Source: JADGQA01 sp964579855 (lineage in GTDB: Bacteria > Bacteroidota > Ignavibacteria > UBA10030). From it: a stretch of DNA of 12,066 nucleotides. The notes under the pieces were generated by a model that made no database searches, had not been told where the DNA came from, and was given only the letters and a program-made list of their open reading frames with translations. The stretch spans positions 1 through 12,066 of the forward strand of contig CAZOIM010000122.1 of the NCBI GenBank assembly GCA_964579855.1, in the 5' to 3' direction. Both the position numbers and the translations under genes were made by a program. This document shows positions 1 to 6,549 of the stretch, piece after piece. Positions within the stretch are counted from its first letter, which is position 1; each line of letters begins with the position of its first letter.

Positions 1-137
1 CCCAATGAGCTAATGATATAGGGGTCGCCCTGGGTCCCGCTGCCCGTTGGCACAACCGATGTTTGCGACCATGCGTTTGTGGCAACACCCAGAACAAAGA
101 GCATTGCAGCCACGAGCGCGTTTACGTTCTTCTTCAT
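1..137 (-). CDS. Secreted GLUG-type surface protein, N-terminal fragment (runs off left edge)
   Basis: Only the first 45 codons are present. They begin MKKNVNALVAAML and give a textbook signal peptide: a short basic N-region, a hydrophobic core at about residues 7-19, and AWS before Gln25 as the probable cleavage site. The mature start continues PTGSGTQGDPYIISSL, matching the PSGSGTSGDPY opening module that precedes the GLUG repeats in the two large proteins upstream. The rest of the gene is therefore probably another GLUG-repeat, T9SS-exported surface protein, but that part is outside the window. The start is set by AGGAG at 143-147, five bases before the ATG. It lies 73 bp after the stop of the 1354-residue GLUG protein, on the same strand, and is probably the next gene of the same operon. 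Confidence 0.85.
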   Translation of the reverse strand, partial: MKKNVNALVAAMLFVLGVATNAWSQTSVVPTGSGTQGDPYIISSL

Positions 138-142
138 GCCTT

Positions 143-147
143 CTCCT
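143..147 (-). promoter_or_regulatory. Ribosome binding site for the leftmost gene
   Basis: AGGAG on the minus strand, followed by the 5-base spacer AAGGC and the ATG at 137. This supports a real start for a gene whose body lies outside the window. Confidence 0.7.
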
Positions 148-210
148 CTCGAATGTTTATCATCGATGCGTTACTTTTTCCTGCATTCAAATCCCCAGCA
201 GCGATCACCG

Positions 211-3200
211 TCATTTCAGGAGTATCATCTTCTTGAGCAGTTGCTTCCCACTGGATTCCAATCGGGCAAAGTAAACGCCGCTCGCAAATCGGGTTCCATC
301 GAATTTTGCCTGCTGATATTCTCCGGATTTCCGATTTTCATCAATCAGTGTGGCGACTTCTCTTCCCACGATATCGTAGATCTTGAGGACTACGCGACCG
401 TCTGTCGGCAGCGTAAATTCAATCGTGGTCGACGGATTGAACGGGTTGGGGTAATTCTGGCTGAGTGTGAAGACTCTCGGAGCAGACCCAACATCTACCT
501 GCACGACTTGTGAGTACTTGAAAGCGCCATTGCGGTCCGTCTGTTTGAGGCGATAGGAGTACGAACCCGGTGCAAGCCCGCGGTCGGTGAACGTGTATTT
601 CAACAGATGTGTGCTCGTTCCGGCGCCTTTTTCAAATCCTGCCTTCTCCCAATCCGCACCTGGCATTCCGAAATTCGCATTTGCTTTTCGCTCCACTTCC
701 CATCCTTCATTATCGACTTGCGTGCTGGCGGTCCACTGGAGATCAGCGTTCAACCGATTTGATGTTGCCGAGAACGAAGTCAATTCCACCGGGAGGGCCA
801 CGACGCCGCCATTTTGCCACTTGAGAAACGGATAACCATTGTTGATGACTTTGTTGGTCGTATCCATATCCCAGTAGTCGTTCGTTCCGTTGGTCGTCTC
901 GAGAACAAAATCCCAGCCGGGGTTCGTAAACGTCGATACTGTCTTAAGTGAAGATGAGGATTCTCCGGTACCCGCAGCGCTGCTGCTTGTGCTATCAGTG
1001 TCGAAGAATGAATTGGTTACAGGATCAGCGGTATAGTTGCCTCCAATCAGACCACCATAGGCTGAAGGTGCGCTCACCTTGCTGACGCTGTAGCAATTGA
1101 CAATAGAACCACCGCTGTGGTTTCCAACTAATCCCCCCGCACCGCCACAGGAGACGCTTACTTCGCCGGTCGTATAACAATTCGATATCGTGCCGGAGCC
1201 GAACGGGGTATAGCCAACAAGCCCGCCCATGCTATAATTGGACCCTCCTGTTACTCTACAGTTGCTGAAGCTCTCTGCAACGGATCCGACGTTCTCCCCG
1301 ATGAGACCACCGCAGTCGCCGTATGAGGCTTGGACCGCTCCAGTTGCGTAGCATTGGCTCACGCTGGCTCCGGACGAATTTAATCCCACCAACGCTCCGA
1401 CAAAATCATGACCGGACACACTGACGTTTGTAACTCCAAGACTGTCAATGACGGCCGACGAGGAGGTATAACCGAAGAGTCCCTGATAATTGCTTCCGGA
1501 TCGTGAAATGTAAAGGCTGTCTATGTCATACCCCTGGCCGTCGTATGAACCTGAAAAGGGGTGCGCACTCGTGCCAACGGGGGAGAACCCTGCGCCTGCA
1601 TTCCACGTTGACGTTGCTGACGCCTCGATGTCTGCCGTTTGTTTGTAGGAGTCGCCCCAGGCGGTGTCGTTGGCTGCATCCTGCAACCACTTCAGGTTGG
1701 CAAGGCTCGCAATAATATGCGGATCACCTGATGTTCCGCTCCCTGACGGCGCTGTTTCCGTGGCTATGGTTGTCGTGAAGGTCTTCTCACTCCCGCGCAC
1801 GTAGCCGAGGTCGCTTACGGCCGAAACCAACAGATAATATGTATGACCCGACGTCAATCCAGACAAATTCGCCGAGATGTGGGTGGAAGCGTATCCTGTT
1901 CGTGGGCTCTGAGCCGCAACGACACTGTCCGTATAAACCCCCGCACTACTACCGTATAAGAACCGTATTGTTGTAGTATCGCCATTTGGGTTGACCGTAC
2001 CGTACGAAACTGCGCTCGTTGAAGCGATGAACGATACAGAATCTGTGGATGCCGTTGGAATGGATGGCGACTGGGATGTCGTAAAGCTTGTTTCAGTTCC
2101 CACCGTAGAACCGAGTGAACTGGACGCGATCACACGGTAATAGTATGTTGTGCTGGCCGTAAGGCCCGAGATATTCGCCGAGACGGCAGTCGCTCCCCAT
2201 CCGCTCAGCGGACTCTGCGTCGCTGTCACCGTATCGGGATAATTTCCGGAGGTTGTGCCGTAAACAAACCTCACGGTGGTCGTCCCTTTGTGCGGGCTCA
2301 CACTTCCGTTGAGGGTGGCACTCGACCAGGTTATGCCGGTGGCTGCGCTTGTCGATGCCGTTGGTGCAGCCGCGGCGTATTGAGCCTGCCAGGCCAATCC
2401 CGGATATCCATTATTGACGCCAGGGTCGATGACCCACGTCGATGTGAAATCCCAGCCCGTGTTTGTAAAGGTAGATTGCGTTTGCATCTGCGACGATGTC
2501 TCTCCCATGTCGCCGGAACTGCTGCTGGATTGACCGGACGTTTGGGTATCCCAGAAAGAGTTGGTCGATGAACCGATGTTGCTCCCCACGAGGCCGCCCA
2601 CAAGCGAGCTTCCAGTAACGCTCCCGGAGCTGTAACATTTATCCACGCCAGCGCCCCCATCTCCTCCGATCAAGCCGCCCACAATGCTACCGGTTGCTAT
2701 GACCGTATCCCTGCTGTAGCAATTGGTCATATTTGCGGAGTTGAATGTGTATCCCACGAAGCCGCCGACTTCCGATGATCCCTGGACCTTGCCCGTGCTG
2801 TAGGATCCGGTGATAGAGGAGTAACTATCGAACAGGCCTGCAAAGCCCCCCGCATACGTCGATCCGCTGTCACTGCCGGCGGCGTAGCAGTCTGTTACGG
2901 TAGAGACGCCGGTAATGTCCCCCGCAAATCCGCCGGAATAACTTCCGGTCGAGCGAACGTTTCCGGAACTATGGCTGTTCGAGATTGCGGATTGGGTAAC
3001 ATATCCAATGAATCCCGCCACATAACCCGATCCTCTTACCGATCCGGTTGCGTAGCTGCTATCGATGACAGAATTCGAAGTGTTGACCCCGAAGCCGTAT
3101 CCGACTAATCCACCAACGTAAGACCCGCCGGTGACGGCTGCCGTGCTGTAACAACTCCGTACCATAGTCACTTGATTGGTGTAACCCACGAGTCCTCCCA

Positions 3201-4275
3201 CATACTGATGCGCACCAGTCACCGTGCCCCCACTATAGCTGTTGGTGATCATGACCTCAGTATTGACATTTCCGATGAGACCGCCCACATAATTGGAATC
3301 TCCGACAACCGTGGCAGTGCTATGGCACCCGGTGATGGTAGCCTGTACAGGTGTTGTGGTGCCGGTCGCAAAACCGATGAGCCCACCAACGCTCTGATCA
3401 TGGCCATGGACCGTTCCGGATACGTAACAGCTTGCAACGGATGAAACTGACAGGTAACCGACCAGTCCGCCCACTTCCTGACTGACGCCGGTTCCCGTAA
3501 CTGTTGCGGTACTGTAAGAGTCGTTGACCGAAGAACCATTTTCATTAATCCCCACCAGTCCGCCAAGATCCGCACCGCTCAGACTGTCAAGTACACTGCC
3601 GGTACTGTAACAGTTGTTGATCGTGGAAGAATTATTTTCTCCAACGAGCCCACCGACTCCGGCATTGGAGCCCCCTGTGACAATTGCGCTACTCGAACTG
3701 TTACTTATCGTCGACGGCCCGGAATCGTTTATATTGCGCCCCACAAGTCCGCCGACGTCGTTCCCCGAGCTGCTGACGCTTCCGGAGACGGTGCAGCTGT
3801 CAATACTGGAGCTGTGTTTTTCACCGACAAGTCCCCCGACATATCCCCCTCCGCCCGTCACCTTCACGCGTATGTTGGTAAGCTTGATATTCTTCAGCGT
3901 TGCCCCATTGGTGGACCCGAACATTCCCGCGTCCGATCCACTTCCCCTGGAAATGAACAGTCCAGTGATCGTGTGTCCGTTGCCTTCATATGTTCCCGTG
4001 AATTGGTTACCGGAAAGAGCAATCGGGGTGAAGCCAGCCCCTGCATTCCATGATGAATCTGAAGACGCATCGATATCCAATGTTTGGAGGAAATGAGAGC
4101 TCCACGAGCTGGAATTCTGGGTTATCCAGTACAGGTTGTTGAGCGTGGCGATCCGGTATGGATCGCCGGACGTACCGCTGCCGGAAGGCGCGGTGGCCGT
4201 TTGAGAATTCGAATTTGAAATGACAACGAGAACCATGAACAGCATCCCTGCGAAAACATGTACCCCTTTACACAT
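211..4275 (-). CDS. Large T9SS-exported surface protein with two GLUG-repeat blocks and FN3-like domains (1354 aa)
   Basis: Probable cell-surface or secreted adhesin-like protein; no enzymatic motif was seen. Layout with approximate residues: signal peptide 1-24, with Gln25 after the cut; opening module PSGSGTSGDPY from 27; 15 GLUG repeats (core YVGGLVG, each usually followed by a CYSTG-like strand) at 140-570; a closing cap with FWDTQTSGQSS and NNGYP; two FN3-like domains at 635-835, each with TTYYYRV/HTYYLLV-type strands; a second opening module at about 843; 5 more GLUG repeats; a second cap; the shared C-terminal stalk domain (LPVELTSF to WEVER) from about 1158; and a T9SS type A sorting domain at about 1264-1354 ending KKMILLK. 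An ATG four codons upstream (4287) is in frame, but it overlaps the GGAGGT Shine-Dalgarno, so 4275 is preferred. That choice also gives the same 24-residue signal peptide as the paralogues. It starts 39 bp after the delta-60 gene. The ligand is unknown. Confidence 0.93.
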   Translation of the reverse strand: MCKGVHVFAGMLFMVLVVISNSNSQTATAPSGSGTSGDPYRIATLNNLYWITQNSSSWSSHFLQTLDIDASSDSSWNAGAGFTPIALSGNQFTGTYEGNGHTITGLFISRGSGSDAGMFGSTNGATLKNIKLTNIRVKVTGGGGYVGGLVGEKHSSSIDSCTVSGSVSSSGNDVGGLVGRNINDSGPSTISNSSSSAIVTGGSNAGVGGLVGENNSSTINNCYSTGSVLDSLSGADLGGLVGINENGSSVNDSYSTATVTGTGVSQEVGGLVGYLSVSSVASCYVSGTVHGHDQSVGGLIGFATGTTTPVQATITGCHSTATVVGDSNYVGGLIGNVNTEVMITNSYSGGTVTGAHQYVGGLVGYTNQVTMVRSCYSTAAVTGGSYVGGLVGYGFGVNTSNSVIDSSYATGSVRGSGYVAGFIGYVTQSAISNSHSSGNVRSTGSYSGGFAGDITGVSTVTDCYAAGSDSGSTYAGGFAGLFDSYSSITGSYSTGKVQGSSEVGGFVGYTFNSANMTNCYSRDTVIATGSIVGGLIGGDGGAGVDKCYSSGSVTGSSLVGGLVGSNIGSSTNSFWDTQTSGQSSSSSGDMGETSSQMQTQSTFTNTGWDFTSTWVIDPGVNNGYPGLAWQAQYAAAAPTASTSAATGITWSSATLNGSVSPHKGTTTVRFVYGTTSGNYPDTVTATQSPLSGWGATAVSANISGLTASTTYYYRVIASSSLGSTVGTETSFTTSQSPSIPTASTDSVSFIASTSAVSYGTVNPNGDTTTIRFLYGSSAGVYTDSVVAAQSPRTGYASTHISANLSGLTSGHTYYLLVSAVSDLGYVRGSEKTFTTTIATETAPSGSGTSGDPHIIASLANLKWLQDAANDTAWGDSYKQTADIEASATSTWNAGAGFSPVGTSAHPFSGSYDGQGYDIDSLYISRSGSNYQGLFGYTSSSAVIDSLGVTNVSVSGHDFVGALVGLNSSGASVSQCYATGAVQASYGDCGGLIGENVGSVAESFSNCRVTGGSNYSMGGLVGYTPFGSGTISNCYTTGEVSVSCGGAGGLVGNHSGGSIVNCYSVSKVSAPSAYGGLIGGNYTADPVTNSFFDTDSTSSSAAGTGESSSSLKTVSTFTNPGWDFVLETTNGTNDYWDMDTTNKVINNGYPFLKWQNGGVVALPVELTSFSATSNRLNADLQWTASTQVDNEGWEVERKANANFGMPGADWEKAGFEKGAGTSTHLLKYTFTDRGLAPGSYSYRLKQTDRNGAFKYSQVVQVDVGSAPRVFTLSQNYPNPFNPSTTIEFTLPTDGRVVLKIYDIVGREVATLIDENRKSGEYQQAKFDGTRFASGVYFARLESSGKQLLKKMILLK
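650..684. repeat. Degenerate heptamer array inside the C-terminal stalk domain
   Basis: Five 7-bp units read on the plus strand: CAATCCG, CACCTGG, CATTCCG, AAATTCG, CATTTGC. They encode the variable stretch NANFGMPGADW between the conserved WEVER and KAGF of the 1354-residue protein. The same kind of array occupies the same place in the other three stalk domains of the window. Confidence 0.6.
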
Positions 4276-4279
4276 GTTA

Positions 4280-4285
4280 ACCTCC
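4280..4285 (-). promoter_or_regulatory. Ribosome binding site that decides the start of the 1354-aa GLUG protein
   Basis: GGAGGT, a near-perfect Shine-Dalgarno, followed by TAAC and the ATG at 4275. The upstream in-frame ATG (4287) overlaps this site and has no comparable signal of its own. Confidence 0.75.
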
Positions 4286-4291
4286 ATCCGA

Positions 4292-4312
4292 GAATTTGAT
4301 TTTGAGATTTGC
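4292..4312. repeat. Short heptamer-like repeat in the 39-bp intergenic spacer
   Basis: Plus-strand units GAATTTG, ATTTTGA and GATTTGC have period 7 and resemble the heptamers found in the coding arrays. With only three AT-rich units, chance is possible. Confidence 0.3.
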
Positions 4313-4314
4313 AG

Positions 4315-6492
4315 CTATTTCACCATCAACATTTTCTTGATGAGTTGTTTTCCACCGGCCTGCAGGACGGCAATATAAACTCCCGAGGAATACCGGGAAG
4401 CATCGAACAACGCCTGCTGATACTCTCCGGCCTTCCGGTTCTCATCGAGCAGCGTCGCGACTTCACGCCCGAGAATATCATAGACTTTCAATGTGACGCG
4501 TCCGTCCTTCTCGAGCGTGAATTCAATCGCCGTCGTCGGATTAAAGGGGTTGGGATAGTTCTGGCTGAGCGTGAATACTCTCGGCGCAGAACCAACGCTG
4601 ACCTGCACCACCTGCGAGTATTTGATAGCGCCACTGCGGTCTGTTTGACTGAGGCGGTAGGAGTACAATCCCGGTGCAAGCCCACGATCGACGAAAGAAT
4701 ATTGCAGAGGGTGAGTGCTCGTCCCCGCGCCTTTCACCAAACCGACGCTACTCCATTGCTGATTGCCGATTTCCGAATGCTGATTGGTGGCGGTAAGGTT
4801 GATTGCTGCCTGCTGACCGCTGACGGCAGCTCTTTCCACTTCCCATCCTTCATTATCCACCTCCGTGTTTGTTGTCCATCGGAGCTCGGCGTTCAGACCG
4901 CTGGAGGTCGCGTTGAACGAACTCAGTTCCACCGGCAAAGGTGGGCCGGATGGACTTGCCAGGTACCGGGCAACGGCGAATGCGAGATTGAACGAGAGGT
5001 CCGAAGAACTTCCTGCGACCACAATCCTGCCGTCCGACTGCAAAGCAACCGCATTTCCAATGTCATAGATTCCTCCCCCACCATCGCCGATGGTTGTCCT
5101 GACAGAGCCGCCCGGACCGAAGGAATTGTCCAACGTCCCGTCATCCAGAAATCGCGCAACGGAAAAAGCATAATATCCCGCGTTGGCAGAATAACCGGCG
5201 ACCACGATCTTTCCGTCCTGCTGGAGGGCGACCGAAGTACCTTCATCATCTGTCGCATCTCCGCCGAGTATGGAGGCGCGTGCCGTTCCGTTTGTGCCGA
5301 ACGCATTGTCGATCGTCCCGTCCGCATTGAACCTGGCCACGGCAAAAGCGTAGTTCGTATCCGCATCCGCAGAATTGCCCGTGGCGACGATTTTTCCATC
5401 CGGTTGGACGGCAACAGAATTTGCAGCGTCGTCGAAGTGGTTGCTGCCGTCGATGTACGTCATCGCCGAGCCGTTTGTACCGAATGTATTGTCAGGGGCG
5501 CCCGTCGTGTCGAATCGCGCCACCGCAAACGCCCAGTTGTTCTCCGCATCCGCGGAGTATCCGGCCGCCACGATCTTCCCGTCGGACTGGACGGCAACGG
5601 TGGAGCATTCGTCCTCCGTACCGCCGCTTCCGCTGAGAAACGCCCGCGTCGTACCGTTCGTTCCGAACGTGTTGTCAAGCGAACCATCCTCTTTGAACTG
5701 CGCCAACCCAAATGCAAAATGACCATCGCCGTCTTCCGAATAGCCTCCAACGATGATTTTGCCGTTGGGTTTGACGGCCACTGAAAGTCCGGCATCGGAT
5801 ACGCCACCGGCAATGTGTGTCACCGCGGTGCCGCCGGAGCCGAACGCGTCGTCGATCGTTCCGTCGGAATTGAAGCGGGCCACAGCAAATACCTGAACAG
5901 AATCCAGCCCGACGACGACGGTCGAGGTTCCAGCCGCGACAATCTTTCCGTCCGGTTGCACGGCGACTGCATAGCACAAATCCGCCCCAACCTCCGGGTT
6001 CACCTGTACCAACGTCGAGCCGCCGCTCCCGAATGTCCCGTCGAGAGCGCCGCTCGTATCGAGCCGTGCGACGGCGAATCCCATGTACGTAAAGGATGCG
6101 TCGAGCGAAAATCCCGCCACGACAATCTTTCCATCCGGTTGTATGGCAACCGCGTTTGCTTCGTCGTACACGCCCGCTCCCTGACTGACATAAAACCGGG
6201 CAGTGCCGTCGGCGTCGAATGAGCTGTCCGGTGTCCCGTCATCGTAGGAACTTACGGTGAACGGCGACGGAACCTTGTACAACATGCGGGACAATACGGC
6301 TGGTCTGCTTTTGACGGGTTTCGGCGGGCGTTCCGGCTTTCTCGCCAATTTCGTGTGTCGTATTGTGCGAAGATCGTTCGCGAGTATTTTCGATGGACCC
6401 TGTTTCCCCTTCGTCCATCCGGCGCCAATCGCCGCTGGGATCACAAACATCAAAAAAATGAACAGGAGTTTGTGCGTCTCTGATGTCCTCAT
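4315..6492 (-). CDS. T9SS-exported delta-60-repeat beta-propeller protein (725 aa)
   Basis: Secreted protein of unknown ligand. Residues 1-24 form a signal peptide (hydrophobic LLFIFLMFVIPAAIGA). A basic, proline-rich stretch follows at about 45-75 (RKPERPPKPVK). Residues 83-515 hold delta-60 repeats (DUF5122 family): seven strands of the type QPDGKIVVAG with FAVAR about 20 residues later, and seven elements of the type DGTxDxxFGxxG. The first DGT element stands alone at the N-terminus and the last DGKIV unit lacks one, consistent with a closed ring. The shared stalk domain (LPVELSSF to WEVER) begins near 519. The sorting domain (NYPNPFNPTTAIEF to KKMLMVK) ends the protein. The start is backed by GAGG at 6500-6503, seven bases ahead of the ATG. 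It lies 57 bp after the GLUG/LamG gene and 39 bp before the next GLUG gene. The stalk carries an unusually clear heptamer insertion encoding NQHSEIGNQQW. Confidence 0.93.
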   Translation of the reverse strand: MRTSETHKLLFIFLMFVIPAAIGAGWTKGKQGPSKILANDLRTIRHTKLARKPERPPKPVKSRPAVLSRMLYKVPSPFTVSSYDDGTPDSSFDADGTARFYVSQGAGVYDEANAVAIQPDGKIVVAGFSLDASFTYMGFAVARLDTSGALDGTFGSGGSTLVQVNPEVGADLCYAVAVQPDGKIVAAGTSTVVVGLDSVQVFAVARFNSDGTIDDAFGSGGTAVTHIAGGVSDAGLSVAVKPNGKIIVGGYSEDGDGHFAFGLAQFKEDGSLDNTFGTNGTTRAFLSGSGGTEDECSTVAVQSDGKIVAAGYSADAENNWAFAVARFDTTGAPDNTFGTNGSAMTYIDGSNHFDDAANSVAVQPDGKIVATGNSADADTNYAFAVARFNADGTIDNAFGTNGTARASILGGDATDDEGTSVALQQDGKIVVAGYSANAGYYAFSVARFLDDGTLDNSFGPGGSVRTTIGDGGGGIYDIGNAVALQSDGRIVVAGSSSDLSFNLAFAVARYLASPSGPPLPVELSSFNATSSGLNAELRWTTNTEVDNEGWEVERAAVSGQQAAINLTATNQHSEIGNQQWSSVGLVKGAGTSTHPLQYSFVDRGLAPGLYSYRLSQTDRSGAIKYSQVVQVSVGSAPRVFTLSQNYPNPFNPTTAIEFTLEKDGRVTLKVYDILGREVATLLDENRKAGEYQQALFDASRYSSGVYIAVLQAGGKQLIKKMLMVK
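4754..4788. repeat. Degenerate heptamer array inside the stalk of the delta-60 protein
   Basis: The clearest of the arrays. Five 7-bp units on the plus strand: CATTGCT, GATTGCC, GATTTCC, GAATGCT, GATTGGT. It encodes part of a longer insertion between WEVER and WSSVG; the stretch between these anchors is longer here than in the paralogues. The 7-bp period does not match the codon period, so the repeat is a property of the DNA rather than of the peptide. Confidence 0.7.
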
Positions 6493-6525
6493 GGCACCCC
6501 CTCTAATGGATGGTTGCAGAATATT

Positions 6526-6537
6526 CGTGAATTCACG
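6526..6537. other. 12-bp perfect palindrome in an intergenic spacer
   Basis: CGTGAATTCACG reads identically on both strands. It lies in the 57-bp spacer between the GLUG/LamG gene and the delta-60 gene. It could be a protein-binding site or chance; it is too short and lacks a T-tract to be a terminator. Confidence 0.35.
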
Positions 6538-6549
6538 CCAAGAACGCAG

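Noticed and set aside
138..210. Independent promoter for the leftmost gene
   Set aside because: No -35/-10 pair with acceptable spacing was found on the minus strand, so readthrough from the upstream gene is the simpler reading.
2575..3842. CRISPR-like or DNA tandem repeat array, from the regular spacing of similar motifs
   Set aside because: The regularity comes from protein-level GLUG repeats; the DNA units vary in length and in sequence, with no conserved repeat/spacer structure.
3614..4096. 160-codon plus-strand open frame, Pro/Ser/Thr-rich
   Set aside because: It is the complement of GLUG repeats; its FSPTSPPT-like repeats are the antisense reading of GGLVGE repeats.
4309..5784. 491-codon open frame on the plus strand
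   Set aside because: It lies entirely antisense to the delta-60 protein, whose repeats, signal peptide, ribosome binding site and sorting domain are all clear. The plus-strand peptide has no recognisable domain and is Arg/His-rich, as expected for an antisense shadow.
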